Assembly: GCF_900105755.1 (NCBI RefSeq)
Contig: NZ_FNTQ01000001.1
Coordinates: forward strand, 558,001 to 622,000
DNA length: 64,000 nucleotides
Source: Streptomyces sp. Ag109_O5-10
GTDB taxonomy: Bacteria > Actinomycetota > Actinomycetes > Streptomycetales > Streptomycetaceae
Reading direction: 5' to 3'
The notes below the pieces were generated by a model. That model saw only the letters and a program-made list of their open reading frames with translations. It made no database searches and was not told where the DNA came from. The translations under genes were made by a program, and so were the position numbers. This document shows, one piece after another, positions 8,772 to 17,830 of the stretch. Each line of letters begins with the position of its first letter. Position 1 is the stretch's first letter.

Positions 8772-9121
8772 CAGTGCTGGTCCACGAAGGGCCGTACCTC
8801 GATGGGGAGGGTGGTGGCGAGAGCGGCCTTGCGGCCCCATTCCAGGGCGGCGTCGAGATCCTCGGCGCGGATCAGGCAGAGGCCGCCCAGGTACTCCTTG
8901 CCCTCGGCGTACGGACCGTCGGTGATCAGCACGTCCCCGCCCTCGGGCCGCAGCATCGTGGCCGTCTCCGGACCGTGCAGTCCGCCCGCGAAGACCCAGG
9001 CGCCGGCCGCGCGCAGTTCGTCGTTGAAGGCCTCGACGTCGCGCATGATCGTGGCGAGCGCGTCGGGCGAGGGTGGGGTGGCGTCGGCGGGCTGGACCAC
9101 GCTGAGCAGGTAGTGCTTCAT
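8771..9121 (-). CDS. YCII/DGPF-domain protein, partner of the ECF42 sigma factor
   Basis: 116 residues beginning '[11 protein letters not shown]' and containing '[10 protein letters not shown]', '[19 protein letters not shown]' and '[10 protein letters not shown]', the pattern of DGPF/YCII proteins (the 'DGPY' here is the name-giving motif). These small ferredoxin-like proteins are found next to ECF42 sigma factors and are their main known target operon; their chemistry is unknown. The start at 9121 is preceded by GAGGAG. It is the first gene of a two-gene operon with the sigma factor and is divergent from the acyl-CoA dehydrogenase-like gene. Confidence 0.9.
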   Translation of the reverse strand: MKHYLLSVVQPADATPPSPDALATIMRDVEAFNDELRAAGAWVFAGGLHGPETATMLRPEGGDVLITDGPYAEGKEYLGGLCLIRAEDLDAALEWGRKAALATTLPIEVRPFVDQH

Positions 9122-9137
9122 GAAATTCTCCTCGGTC

Positions 9138-9179
9138 GTCGTGAGGTGTGCGTCGTGAGGTGTGCGTCGTGAGCTGTGC
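9138..9179. repeat. Three tandem 14-bp repeats in the leader of the YCII-sigma operon
   Basis: GTCGTGAGGTGTGC occurs at 9138-9151 and 9152-9165, and GTCGTGAGCTGTGC at 9166-9179, head to tail. They lie between the predicted promoter and the start codon of the YCII gene (minus strand). Confidence 0.9.
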
Positions 9180-9216
9180 GCCGCGACGGTGCGCGTCGCG
9201 GGGGTGTTCTCGCCTT

Positions 9217-9246
9217 CTACACGAACGGCAGGCCCCCGGATCGACA
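9217..9246 (-). promoter_or_regulatory. Candidate ECF42 promoter for the YCII-sigma operon
   Basis: On the minus strand TGTCGA (9246-9241) is followed after 17 bases by CGTGTAG (from 9223). ECF42 sigma factors studied in Streptomyces recognise TGTCGA at -35 and a CG-T/A-C-like -10, so this would be an autoregulated promoter about 100 bases before the YCII start. Confidence 0.5.
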
Positions 9247-9278
9247 CCTCGCACCGCGGAACCGAAAGAATCTTCTCC

Positions 9279-10331
9279 ATGACCATCGCCGCACATCCGC
9301 TCGTCGCCCGCGCCCGGGAACTCGCCGACGGCCTCCTCTCCCCCGCCGCCGAGCGCGTCGACCAGGAGGGTGTCCCCGCGAGCCACATCGAGGCGGTCAA
9401 ACGGTCGGGCCTGCTCGGACTGAACGCCCCGGTGGCGTACGGCGGCTCGGCGGCGCCCGCGGCCGTGGCGCGTGAGACGGCGGAGATCCTGGCCGGGGCG
9501 TGCTGCTCGACCTGGTTCGTGCAGACGCAGCACCACACACCGGTGCTGACCCTGGCCGGGTCCGGGCTGCCGGTGCGGGAGCGTTTGCTGGGTCCGCTGG
9601 CGCGGGGTGAGCTGCTGTCGGGGGTGGCGTACGCGCATCTGCGGTCGTACCCGCGGGTCCCCGTGCGGGTCCGGCGGGAGGTGCGCGGATGGCTGTTCTC
9701 CGGCACCGTGCCCTGGTACACCGGCTGGGGCCTGAACGACGTGCTGATGCTGGCCGGGGTGACCGAGGACGACGAGGTGCTGTTCGCGTTCGTCGAGGCA
9801 CGGGAGCAGCCGGGCCTGCGGCCGTCGGAGCCGATGCGTCTGGCCGCGCTCACCGCGGCCCGGACGGTGTCCCTGGACCTGGACGATCTGCGGGTTCCGG
9901 ACGAGGCGGTCGCGCTCCGGACACCGTTCGAGGAGTGGGCGGCGACGGACCGTCCGCGGCCCCGCAACGCCGGCCCGGCGGTCTTCGGGATCGCGGAGGC
10001 GGCGCTGGCGCTGGTGGCGGAGGAGTACGCGGCCGGCCTGCGGGACCGCCTGGCCGGAATCCGCAGCCGTGCCTACGCGCTCGCGGACCATCCGGTGCCG
10101 TCCGAACACGCGGAGGAGCGGCTGGCGTTGCGGGCGGAGGCGTTCGCGCTGATGCGGGCGGCCACCACGGCGGCCGTGGTGGCGGGCGGCGGGCGGGCGA
10201 TGTCGTTGGACCACCGTGCCCAACGGCTGGCCAGGGAGGGCCTGTTCCTGCTGGTCCAGGGCCAGACGAGCGAGTCGCGCACGGCGCATCTGAGGGCACT
10301 CGCGGAGCGGCACGGCTCCGGCGGCCGGTGA
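9279..10331 (+). CDS. Acyl-CoA dehydrogenase-family protein
   Basis: 350 residues from ATG 9279 ('[20 protein letters not shown]'). The order is that of an acyl-CoA dehydrogenase or the related flavin-dependent monooxygenases: an N-terminal helical part with '[18 protein letters not shown]', a middle beta part ('[20 protein letters not shown]', '[16 protein letters not shown]'), and a C-terminal helical part ending '[16 protein letters not shown]'. It is a little shorter than the usual 380-400 residues, and no catalytic Glu in a typical context is obvious, so it may be a monooxygenase-like or degenerate member. Only a weak GAAAGA precedes the start. A poorly supported upstream extension to 9162 exists. 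Substrate unknown. Confidence 0.75.
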   Translation: MTIAAHPLVARARELADGLLSPAAERVDQEGVPASHIEAVKRSGLLGLNAPVAYGGSAAPAAVARETAEILAGACCSTWFVQTQHHTPVLTLAGSGLPVRERLLGPLARGELLSGVAYAHLRSYPRVPVRVRREVRGWLFSGTVPWYTGWGLNDVLMLAGVTEDDEVLFAFVEAREQPGLRPSEPMRLAALTAARTVSLDLDDLRVPDEAVALRTPFEEWAATDRPRPRNAGPAVFGIAEAALALVAEEYAAGLRDRLAGIRSRAYALADHPVPSEHAEERLALRAEAFALMRAATTAAVVAGGGRAMSLDHRAQRLAREGLFLLVQGQTSESRTAHLRALAERHGSGGR

Positions 10332-10351
10332 CGGGACCAGCCCGCACGGTT

Positions 10352-10461
10352 GTTGCGCATCATAGAGAGTGATGCGCCAGGCAGAACGCGACCTCTTGAC
10401 CCGTCGCCCCCCTTGGCTGGACGATGTTGCGCATCACTCAAGTCGTTGCGCGATGCGCACC
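10352..10461. promoter_or_regulatory. Cluster of GTTGCG operators before purU
   Basis: GTTGCGCATCA occurs at 10352-10362 (followed by TGATGCGC, a wider dyad) and again at 10426-10436. GTTGCG-CGATG-CGCACC at 10445-10461 abuts the ribosome site of purU and matches the betaine-island dyad GTTGCG-N5-CGCAAC in 11 of 12 arm positions. Confidence 0.7.
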
Positions 10462-10472
10462 AGGAGGGTGTC

Positions 10473-11345
10473 ATGTCTCCTCGACCGCAGCCCGGCCGCG
10501 AGTTCGTCCTCACCCTGTCCTGTCCCGACCGGGCCGGTCTGGTCCACGCCGTCACCGGGTTCCTGGTGGGCCACGGCGGCAACATCCTGGAGAGCCAGCA
10601 GTTCGACGACCGGCTCCAGGACCGCTTCTTCATGCGGGTGCACTTCGACGTCCCGGACGACGCCGTGTCCCTGGAGGACCTGCGCACCGGTTTCGTCCCG
10701 GTCGCCGAGGAGCACCGCATCGTCTGGCGGCTGACCGACGCGTCGACCCCGACCCGCACCCTCGTCATGGTGTCGAGGTTCGGCCACTGCCTGAACGACC
10801 TGCTGTTCCGCAGGTCCACGGGCGCGCTCAACATCGACATCCCGGCGATCGTCTCCAACCACCGCGACGTCGAACCACTGGCCCGGACGTACGGCATCCC
10901 CTTCCACCACATCCCGGTCACCCCCGACACCAAGGCGGAGGCGGAGGCCCGGCTGCTGCGGCTCGTCGCCGAGACGGACGTCGACCTGGTGGTGCTCGCC
11001 CGCTACATGCAGATCCTCTCCGACGACCTGTGCAAGCAACTCGACGGCCGCGCCATCAACATCCACCACTCGTTCCTGCCGAGCTTCAAGGGAGCCCGGC
11101 CGTACGTCCAGGCGCACCGGCGGGGCGTCAAGCTGGTGGGTGCCACCGCGCACTATGTGACGCCCGACCTGGACGAGGGCCCGATCATCGAGCAGGACGT
11201 CGTCCGGGTGAGCCATGCGCACGCCCCGGACGAGCTGGTCGCGCTGGGCCGTGACGTGGAGGCCCAGGTGCTCGCCCGCGCCGTGCGCTGGCACAGCGAG
11301 AGCCGGGTCCTGGTCAACGGCCGCTGCACGGTGGTCTTCCGCTGA
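10473..11345 (+). CDS. purU: Formyltetrahydrofolate deformylase
   Basis: 290 residues from ATG 10473, preceded by AGGAGG (10462-10467). An N-terminal ACT domain (about 10-85, 'EFVLTLSCPDRAGLVHAVTG') is joined to a formyltransferase-fold hydrolase domain with 'VSRFGHCLNDLLFR', 'INIHHSFLPSFKGARPY' and 'ATAHYVTPDLDEGPIIEQD', which carry the catalytic Asn/His/Asp set. PurU hydrolyses 10-formyl-THF to formate and free THF. Beside betaine demethylation it would regenerate folate when C1 units accumulate. Several copies of the island's operator lie just upstream, so it is probably induced with the rest of the pathway despite being on the opposite strand to the sox genes. Confidence 0.95.
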   Translation: MSPRPQPGREFVLTLSCPDRAGLVHAVTGFLVGHGGNILESQQFDDRLQDRFFMRVHFDVPDDAVSLEDLRTGFVPVAEEHRIVWRLTDASTPTRTLVMVSRFGHCLNDLLFRRSTGALNIDIPAIVSNHRDVEPLARTYGIPFHHIPVTPDTKAEAEARLLRLVAETDVDLVVLARYMQILSDDLCKQLDGRAINIHHSFLPSFKGARPYVQAHRRGVKLVGATAHYVTPDLDEGPIIEQDVVRVSHAHAPDELVALGRDVEAQVLARAVRWHSESRVLVNGRCTVVFR

Positions 11346-11359
11346 CACCGGTCACCAAC

Positions 11360-11392
11360 AGCGGGCCGCCACCGAGAAGGTGACGGCCCGCT
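11360..11392. terminator. Bidirectional hairpin between purU and soxG
   Basis: AGCGGGCCG-C-CACC pairs with GGTGA-CGGCCCGCT around a GAGAA loop, in the 59-base gap between two convergent genes. No U-tract, as is usual in Streptomyces. Confidence 0.75.
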
Positions 11393-11404
11393 CGCGCTGA
11401 TGCC

Positions 11405-12013
11405 TCACGCGTGTTCCACGGCCGCGTCCAGCAGCCAGTCCGCCAGGTAGCCGGCGAAGGAGGAGCGCACCAGGACCCAGAAGCCGGCCCCGGTCTCCTC
11501 GCGCGCGACCAGGACGACCTGGGTGCGGGCCAGCATGGTCTGGGCGCAGCGGCCGGGGCCGAAGACGCGGGGATGCAGGTCCAGGGCGCAGCCGTGGGCG
11601 AGCAGGTCGCGGGCGCGCGGGCCGCCGACGAGGAGTGTGGTGCGCTGGGCGGAGACGTCCGTGACGGCGACGGCGCCCGGTGCGTCCCCGGCGGCCGCGC
11701 GGATCCGGCTCTCCAGGTCCCGCTCGGTGCCGGGCCGGCCCACCACCAGCCATTCGTCGGGGCCGAGCCAGACCGCGGTCACCTCCCCCGCGTGCACCAC
11801 GGTGTCGGGTTCGAGGGGCAGTTGGAGTCCCAGGGCCGGTCCGACGGCGTCCGCCGCCGGGCCCTTGGCGTCGAGGCGGACGTTCACCTGGGCCAGGAAA
11901 GGGAGTTCGGCAAGGCGGAGCGCGCCACGGGAGGAACGGGTCACCGCGGCCAGGCGGGGCGCGGCGTCGGCCAGGGGGCTGCGCCGGCATGCGGTCGGGG
12001 CGGTGTCAGCCAT
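11405..12013 (-). CDS. soxG: Sarcosine oxidase gamma subunit
   Basis: 202 residues, the usual size of the small folate-fold gamma subunit of heterotetrameric sarcosine oxidase. Recognisable segments are 'LAELPFLAQVNVRLDAKGP', 'VWLGPDEWLVVG', 'VAVTDVSAQRTTLLVGGPRA', 'LLAHGCALDLHPRVFGPG' and 'LVRSSFAGYLADWLLDA'. It forms part of the complex that oxidises sarcosine to glycine and passes the methyl carbon to THF. The start overlaps the 3' end of the soxDA reading frame by 8 bp, and it is the last gene of the glyA-soxB-soxDA-soxG operon. Confidence 0.93.
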   Translation of the reverse strand: MADTAPTACRRSPLADAAPRLAAVTRSSRGALRLAELPFLAQVNVRLDAKGPAADAVGPALGLQLPLEPDTVVHAGEVTAVWLGPDEWLVVGRPGTERDLESRIRAAAGDAPGAVAVTDVSAQRTTLLVGGPRARDLLAHGCALDLHPRVFGPGRCAQTMLARTQVVLVAREETGAGFWVLVRSSFAGYLADWLLDAAVEHA

Positions 12014-15000
12014 CGCGGCGGGCTCCCTCGGGGTCGTAGAGGACGGGGTTTGCGACAGTCACCGGCAGGTGCTGTTCGCCCACGGGGGCGTAGAGGCGTT
12101 CGCCGATGCGGTCCCGGCCGCCCTTGACCAGGGCGAGGGCGAAGGTCCGGCCGAGCGCGGCGCTGCGGTAGCTGGAGGTGACGTGGCCGAGCATCGGCAC
12201 GGGCGGGGCGGGCAGCCGGCCGTCGGCGACCAGCTGCGTGCCCTCGGGAAGGAGGGCGGTGGGGTCGTCGGTGAGCAGGGCGACGAGATGCCTGCGGCCG
12301 GGGCGCACGGTGTCGGCCCGCGAGTAGGAGCGCTTGCCGATGAAGTCGGGCTTCTTCTTCGAGACCGCCCAGCCCATGCCGAGGTCCTGCGGGGTGACGG
12401 TGCCGTCGGTGTCCTGGCCGACGATCGGGTAGCCCTTCTCGGCGCGCAGCACGTGCATGGTCTCGGTGCCGTAGGGGGTGATGCCGTACGGGGCGCCCGC
12501 CTCGTACAGCGCGTCCCAGAGCGCCACCGCGTGCCACGGCGACACGTTGATCTCGTAGGCGAGTTCGCCGGAGAAGCTGATCCGGCACACGCGGGCGTCG
12601 AGGCCCGCGACGGTGGTGTCCCGCCAGGCCATGAACGGGAAGTCGTCGTTGGACACGGCCAGTCCGGGCGCGAGCGAGCCGAGGACCGCGCGGGAGTCGG
12701 GGCCGACCAGGGCGACGGTCGCCCAGTGCTCGGTGACCGAGGTGCAGTGCACCCGCAGGTCGGGCCACTCGGTCTGCAGCCACTCCTCCATCCAGTCCAG
12801 GACGGCGGCCGCGTTGCCGGTCGTGGTGGTGACCAGGAACCGGTCGGGGGCGAGCCGGATGACCGTGCCGTCGTCGAACACCATCCCGTCCGGGCGGCAC
12901 ATCACGCCGTAGCGGATCATGCCGACCTTCAGGGTGCTCATCATGTTCGTGTACAGCAGGTCCAGGAAGTGTGCGGCGTCCGGGCCCTGGACGTCGATCT
13001 TGCCGAGCGTGGAGGCGTCCATGAAGGCCACGCCCTCGCGGGCGGCGCGGCACTCGCGGAGCACCGCGGTCGCCATGTCCTCGCCGTCCCGCGGGTAGTA
13101 CCAGGGCCGCTTCCACTGCCCGACGTTCTCGAACAGCGCGCCGTGCCCGACGTGCCGGCCGTGCAGCGCCGTGGTGCGGACCGGGTCGTGCAGAGCGCCC
13201 CGGTTGCGCCCGGCGAGGGCGGCGAAGGAGACGGGGGTGTACGGCGGCCGGAAGGTGGGCAGGCCGAGCGCCGAGATGTCCACGCCGAGGAGCTCGGCGA
13301 CGACGCCGCTCGCCAGAAGGCCGCCGGTCTTGCCCTGGTCGTTGGCGGTACCGGCGGTGGTGTAGCGCTTGGTGTGCTCCACCGAACGCAGGCCCGCGCC
13401 GGTCGCCCGGCTCAGGTCGGCCACGGTCACGTCGCGTTGCAGGTCGACGAAGCGGGGGGCCGCGCCGGGGACGGTGAAGACCGGCATGGGCGGGGTGTAC
13501 GGCTGTACGGCGACGGCGGGGAGGGCGGGGGGCTCGGCGGTGTGGCCCTCTGCCGCCACCGCGCGGGTGCCGGCCGCCGCGCCCTGGGCGAGGGCCGTGG
13601 CGAGGTCGGACGCCCCGTTCACGGCGCCCGCCGCCGTCACCGCCTGGCGGCAGCCGTCGGGCACGAACGTGCCGAGCGCCTCGTCGTGGCGGAGCCTGCC
13701 GCCCGCCTGGCTGAACAGGTGCGCGACCGGGTTCCAGCCGCCGGAGACGAGGAGGAGGTCGGCGGCGAACTCGCGTCCGGGTGCCGTGCCTTCGCAGGGG
13801 GCGGCCGTCACAGCGGTGACACGCTCCGCGCCCGCCGTGCCGGTGACCGCGTGGCCGGCCAGTACCTCGAGGCCCGCGGACCGGGCGCGGGCGGCCCACT
13901 CCCCCGGTTCGGGGCGCGTGTCGGCGATGGCCGCGACGGTCACACCGGCGGCGGCGAGGTCGAGGGCGGCGGCGTAGGCGGTGTCGTTGGTGGTGAACAC
14001 GACCGCCCGGCGGCCGGCCAGGACGCCGTAGCGGTGGAGGTACGTGCGGGCCGCGGCCGCCAGCATCACGCCGGGGCGGTCGTTGTCGCCGAAGGCGACG
14101 GAGCGCTCGTGCGCGCCGGTGGCGAGGACGACGTGCCGGGCGCGGATCCGCCAGACGCGTTCGCGGGAGACGTGGGGTGGTGCGGCGACGCCGAGGTGGT
14201 GGGTGCGGCGCTCCACGGCGAGGAGGTGGTTGTCGTCGTAGTGGCCGAAGACGGTGGTGCGGGGCAGGACCCGTACCTCGGGGGCGGCTTCGAGGCGGGC
14301 GCGGGTCGCGGCGACCCAGTCGAGGTGCTCGCCGGTGCCGAGCAGGCTGCCGCCGGGTTCGGGCTGGTCGTCGGCGAGGATGACGCGGGCGCCGGTGGTG
14401 GCCGCGGCCGCCGCCGCCGCGAGGCCGGCCGGGCCGGCGCCGACGATCAGCAGGTCGCAGTGGGCGTGTACGGCGTCGTAGCGGGCCGGGTCGGGGGTGG
14501 CGGCGAGACGGCCCTGGCCGGGGAGGCTGCTCGCCACCAGGCCGTCGTGGAGTTCGACGGTGGTGGCGGGGAGCATCGGTTCGGGGAAGGGGGCCTCGAT
14601 CTGGACGACCGCGTTGGGTTCCTCGACGCCGGCGGAGAAGATGCCGCGGGGGCGGCCGAGTTTGATGCTGGTGGCGGTCCGGATGACGCCGTTGGCGAGG
14701 AGGGCGGAGGCGAGGGTGTCGCCTCGGTAGCCCTGGTACTCGGTGCCGTCGAAGGTGAAGGTGAGGGGGGTGGTGCGGTCGATGCGGCCGCCGGTGGGGG
14801 TGCGGTGGGGACGGTCGCCCCCGCCGCCCCTGCCCGTCCCGTCCTGAAGGGGCGCCGCCCCTTCCACCCCGCTGGGGGCTGCGCCCCCGGCCCCCTCTTC
14901 GGCCTGAACGGCCGCGTCCTCGAACGCCGGACGGGCCGGCAGGGGTGAAGTCGGCCCGCAACTCCCCGCCGGGCCAGTCCCCGCCGGACGGGCCGGGAGG

Positions 15001-15269
15001 GGTGGCCGGGGGTCGCGTGGGCGGTACGTCGTCAGGATCTCGTTCGTCGAGGTGTCGCGGACCGCGTTGAACCATCTCCGGCAGCCTGCCGCGTGGCTCC
15101 AGCGTTCCGCGAACGGGCCCTTGGGGTTGTCCCGGAAGAACAGGTAACGCGCCCACTCCTCGTCGGTGAGGGATGCCGGGTTCTCGGGGTACGGCACGTG
15201 GGCCTGGCCGCCGTAGTGGAACTCGGTCTCGTCGCGGGGCCCGCACCACGGGCAGGGGATGAGCAGCAT
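12006..15269 (-). CDS. soxDA: Sarcosine oxidase delta-alpha, one continuous frame (apparent SoxD-SoxA fusion)
   Basis: 1087 residues read without a stop. Residues 1 to about 88 are a complete delta subunit with its zinc ligands Cys6, Cys9, His59 and Cys63 ('IPCPWCG', 'WSHAAGCRRW', 'TTYRPRDPRP'). Residues of about 90-155 are a Pro/Gly/Ala-rich linker of atypical composition, partly encoded by an intergenic repeat. The alpha subunit follows: N-terminal 2Fe-2S-like fold ('PLTFTFDGTEYQGYRGDTLA'), dinucleotide-binding 'LLIVGAGPAGLAAAAAAA', then GcvT-like folate domains. Normally soxD and soxA are separate, overlapping genes. A GTG at 14867 could restart alpha but has no ribosome site. Start ATG 15269 has GGGAG before it and lies 11 bp after soxB. 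Confidence 0.88.
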   Translation of the reverse strand: MLLIPCPWCGPRDETEFHYGGQAHVPYPENPASLTDEEWARYLFFRDNPKGPFAERWSHAAGCRRWFNAVRDTSTNEILTTYRPRDPRPPLPARPAGTGPAGSCGPTSPLPARPAFEDAAVQAEEGAGGAAPSGVEGAAPLQDGTGRGGGGDRPHRTPTGGRIDRTTPLTFTFDGTEYQGYRGDTLASALLANGVIRTATSIKLGRPRGIFSAGVEEPNAVVQIEAPFPEPMLPATTVELHDGLVASSLPGQGRLAATPDPARYDAVHAHCDLLIVGAGPAGLAAAAAAATTGARVILADDQPEPGGSLLGTGEHLDWVAATRARLEAAPEVRVLPRTTVFGHYDDNHLLAVERRTHHLGVAAPPHVSRERVWRIRARHVVLATGAHERSVAFGDNDRPGVMLAAAARTYLHRYGVLAGRRAVVFTTNDTAYAAALDLAAAGVTVAAIADTRPEPGEWAARARSAGLEVLAGHAVTGTAGAERVTAVTAAPCEGTAPGREFAADLLLVSGGWNPVAHLFSQAGGRLRHDEALGTFVPDGCRQAVTAAGAVNGASDLATALAQGAAAGTRAVAAEGHTAEPPALPAVAVQPYTPPMPVFTVPGAAPRFVDLQRDVTVADLSRATGAGLRSVEHTKRYTTAGTANDQGKTGGLLASGVVAELLGVDISALGLPTFRPPYTPVSFAALAGRNRGALHDPVRTTALHGRHVGHGALFENVGQWKRPWYYPRDGEDMATAVLRECRAAREGVAFMDASTLGKIDVQGPDAAHFLDLLYTNMMSTLKVGMIRYGVMCRPDGMVFDDGTVIRLAPDRFLVTTTTGNAAAVLDWMEEWLQTEWPDLRVHCTSVTEHWATVALVGPDSRAVLGSLAPGLAVSNDDFPFMAWRDTTVAGLDARVCRISFSGELAYEINVSPWHAVALWDALYEAGAPYGITPYGTETMHVLRAEKGYPIVGQDTDGTVTPQDLGMGWAVSKKKPDFIGKRSYSRADTVRPGRRHLVALLTDDPTALLPEGTQLVADGRLPAPPVPMLGHVTSSYRSAALGRTFALALVKGGRDRIGERLYAPVGEQHLPVTVANPVLYDPEGARRDG
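14840..14950. repeat. Streptomyces intergenic palindromic repeat inside the soxDA linker
   Basis: The stretch contains GGGGCGCCGCCCC, then GCTGGGGGCTGCGCCCCCGGC and CTCGAACGCCGGACGGGC. These are the building blocks of a GC-rich palindromic repeat that is common between Streptomyces genes. Here it lies within a continuous reading frame and codes for part of the linker between the delta and alpha parts. Confidence 0.7.
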
Positions 15270-15280
15270 GGTTGGGCTCC

Positions 15281-16513
15281 CTAGTGGGCCACCGCGGCCG
15301 CGCCGTGTTCGTCGACGAGCGCGCCGGTGGTGAAACGGTCGAGCGAGAAGGGGGCGTTGAGGTGGTGGGGGCTGTCGTGGGCGATGGTGTGGGCGTAGAC
15401 CCAGCCGACGCCCGGGGTGGCCTTGAAACCGCCGGTTCCCCAGCCGCAGTTGAGGTAGAGGCCGCTCACCGGGGTGAGGCCGACGATCGGTGAGGCGTCG
15501 GGGCTGACGTCGACGATGCCGCCCCAGGTGCGCAGCACGTGGGCGCGGGCGAAGACCGGGAAGAGTTCGAGGGCGGCGGCCATCTGCTCCTCGATGACGT
15601 GGAACGCACCGCGCTGGGTGTAGGAGTTGTACGCGTCGATGCCCGCGCCCATCACCAGCTCGCCCTTGTGCGCCTGGCTGACGTAGACGTGCACCGCGTT
15701 GGACATGACGACGGTGGGGTGGACGGGCTCCAGCAGCTCCGAGACGAGGGCCTGCAAGGGGTGGCTCTGGAGGGGGAGTTCGATGCCGGCCATCGCGGCG
15801 AGCACGGAGGTGTGGCCGGCCGAGCACAGGGCCACCTTGCCGGCCGCGATCGGGCCGCGGGTCGTCCGGACGCCGACGACCCGGCCGCCCACCACATCGA
15901 GCCCTGTGACCTCGCAGTTCTGGATGATGTCGACGCCGGCCGCGTCCGCGGAGCGGGCGAGGCCCCAGGCGACGTAGTCGTGCTTGGCGATGCCGGCACG
16001 GGGCTGGTAGGTGCCGCCGAGGACCGGGTAGCGCACGTCGGGCGAGGTGTTGACGATCGGGCAGACCTCTTTGACGCCGTCCGCGTCGAGCCACTCGGCG
16101 TCGACGCCGTTGAGGCGGTTGGCCTCGACCCGGCGGACGCTGTCGCGGACGTCCTGGAGGCTGTGGGCGAGGTTCAGGACGCCGCGCTGGGAGAAGAGGA
16201 TCGGGTAGTCGAGTTCCTCCTCCAGCCCCTCCCAGAGTTTCAGCGCGTGTTCGTAGATGCCCGCGCTCTCGTCCCAGAGGTAGTTGGAGCGGATGATCGT
16301 GGTGTTGCGGGCCATGTTGCCGCCCGCGAGCCAGCCCTTCTCCAGGACAGCCACGTTGGTGATGCCGTGGTTCTTGGCGAGGTAGTGGGCGGTGGCGAGG
16401 CCGTGTCCGCCGCCGCCGACGATGACGACGTCGTACGACCGCCCGGGCTCGGGGGTGCGCCAGAGGAAGTCCGGGTGGTCGGGGAGGTCGGCGCCTGGGG
16501 TGCGGGGGCTCAT
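15281..16513 (-). CDS. soxB: Sarcosine oxidase beta subunit
   Basis: 410 residues, a normal length for the FAD/FMN-carrying beta subunit. The dinucleotide motif '[19 protein letters not shown]' is at about 28-46, followed by '[20 protein letters not shown]', the substrate-domain segment '[19 protein letters not shown]', and the C-terminal FAD contact '[17 protein letters not shown]'. It performs sarcosine oxidation in the SoxABDG complex. The ATG at 16513 overlaps the glyA stop by 4 bp (ATGA), and 11 bases separate its stop from the soxD start, so the set is one operon with coupled translation. Confidence 0.95.
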   Translation of the reverse strand: MSPRTPGADLPDHPDFLWRTPEPGRSYDVVIVGGGGHGLATAHYLAKNHGITNVAVLEKGWLAGGNMARNTTIIRSNYLWDESAGIYEHALKLWEGLEEELDYPILFSQRGVLNLAHSLQDVRDSVRRVEANRLNGVDAEWLDADGVKEVCPIVNTSPDVRYPVLGGTYQPRAGIAKHDYVAWGLARSADAAGVDIIQNCEVTGLDVVGGRVVGVRTTRGPIAAGKVALCSAGHTSVLAAMAGIELPLQSHPLQALVSELLEPVHPTVVMSNAVHVYVSQAHKGELVMGAGIDAYNSYTQRGAFHVIEEQMAAALELFPVFARAHVLRTWGGIVDVSPDASPIVGLTPVSGLYLNCGWGTGGFKATPGVGWVYAHTIAHDSPHHLNAPFSLDRFTTGALVDEHGAAAVAH

Positions 16514-17793
16514 CGGACGGCTCCGTCGTGCGAGAGGTGCGGGTAGAGCGGGTGCTCGGCCGCGAGCGCCTCGGTGCGGGCGCGCAGGGCGGCGAGGTCC
16601 GGCTCGGGCTGGAGGGCGAGCGCGATGACGTCGGCCACCTCGGCGAAGTCCTCCGCCGTGAAGCCCCTGGTGGCCAGTGCGGGGGTGCCGATGCGCAGGC
16701 CGGAGGTGACCATCGGCGGGCGCGGGTCGAAGGGGACGGCGTTGCGGTTGACGGTGATGCCGATCCCGTGGAGCAGGTCCTCCGCCTGGCGGCCGTCCAG
16801 CGGGGACTTGCGCAGATCGACCAGGACCAGGTGGACGTCGGTGCCACCGGTCAGCACCCGCACTCCGGCCGCGGCCGCGTCGGGCCGGGTCAGCCGCTCG
16901 GCGAGGAGACGGGCACCCGCCAGGGTGCGGGCCTGCCGCTCGGCGAACTCCGGGGTTGCCGCGACCTTGAACGAGACGGCCTTCGCCGCGATGACGTGCT
17001 CCAGCGGGCCACCCTGCATCCCGGGGAACACCGCCGAGTTGATCTTCTTGGCGAGGTCGGCGTCGTCGGTGAGGACGACTCCGCCGCGCGGGCCGCCGAG
17101 GGTCTTGTGCGTCGTGGTGGTGACCACGTGGGCGTGCGGGACGGGGCTCGGGTGCAGCCCCGCCGCCACCAGGCCCGCGAAGTGCGCCATGTCGACCATG
17201 AGCAGGGCCCCGACCTCGTCGGCGATCCGCCGGAAGGCCGCGAAGTCGAGCTGCCTCGGGTACGCCGACCAGCCGGCGATGATCATCTTCGGCCGGTGTT
17301 CCTTGGCGAGCCGCTCCACCTCGTCCAGGTCCACGAGGTTGTCGGTCTCGGAGACGTGGTACGGCACGACGTTCAGCATCTTGCCGCTGTAGTTGAGGCG
17401 CATGCCGTGGGTGAGGTGGCCGCCGTGCGCGAGGTCGAGGCCGAGGATCGTGTCGCCGGGCCGGAGCAGGGCGAAGAAGACGGCGGTGTTGGCCTGGGCA
17501 CCCGAGTGCGGCTGCACGTTGGCGTACCCCGCCCCGAACAGCGACTTGACCCGTTCGATCGCCAACCGCTCCGTGACGTCGACGTGTTCGCAGCCGCCGT
17601 AGTAGCGGCGGCCGGGGTAGCCCTCGGCGTACTTGTTCGTCGCCACGGAACCCTGCGCCTCCATCACGGCGACGGGCGCGAAGTTCTCGGAGGCGATCAT
17701 CTCCAGGGTGGACTGCTGCCGGTGCAGCTCGCCACGGAGAGCGGCGTGCACCTCGGGGTCGAGCTCGGCCAGGGGCAAGTTGAGCGCGTTCAT
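16510..17793 (-). CDS. glyA: Serine hydroxymethyltransferase
   Basis: 427 residues, the usual length. The PLP-binding lysine lies in '[17 protein letters not shown]'. Other conserved parts are '[20 protein letters not shown]', '[11 protein letters not shown]', '[13 protein letters not shown]' and '[12 protein letters not shown]'. It condenses glycine with 5,10-methylene-THF to serine. Both are produced by the downstream sarcosine oxidase and by dimethylglycine oxidase, so this copy is likely dedicated to betaine catabolism and a housekeeping glyA probably exists elsewhere. It heads the glyA-soxB-soxDA-soxG operon. I found no good match to the island operator directly before it, so it may depend on read-through from dmg. 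Confidence 0.96.
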   Translation of the reverse strand: MNALNLPLAELDPEVHAALRGELHRQQSTLEMIASENFAPVAVMEAQGSVATNKYAEGYPGRRYYGGCEHVDVTERLAIERVKSLFGAGYANVQPHSGAQANTAVFFALLRPGDTILGLDLAHGGHLTHGMRLNYSGKMLNVVPYHVSETDNLVDLDEVERLAKEHRPKMIIAGWSAYPRQLDFAAFRRIADEVGALLMVDMAHFAGLVAAGLHPSPVPHAHVVTTTTHKTLGGPRGGVVLTDDADLAKKINSAVFPGMQGGPLEHVIAAKAVSFKVAATPEFAERQARTLAGARLLAERLTRPDAAAAGVRVLTGGTDVHLVLVDLRKSPLDGRQAEDLLHGIGITVNRNAVPFDPRPPMVTSGLRIGTPALATRGFTAEDFAEVADVIALALQPEPDLAALRARTEALAAEHPLYPHLSHDGAVR

Positions 17794-17830
17794 ACGGGTT
17801 CCGCGATCCTTTCAGCGACCTCGGCGAGGC

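Noticed and set aside
7578..10313. A 911-residue protein joining the sigma factor to upstream sequence
   Set aside because: The part upstream of 8771 is antisense to or overlaps the YCII and acyl-CoA dehydrogenase-like genes. The sigma factor has its own coupled ATG at 8771.
11523..14948. A 1141-codon plus-strand frame opposite soxDA and similar frames opposite dmg and the permease
   Set aside because: Low-complexity Gly/Val/Arg composition, no motifs, and exact antisense placement to clear genes.
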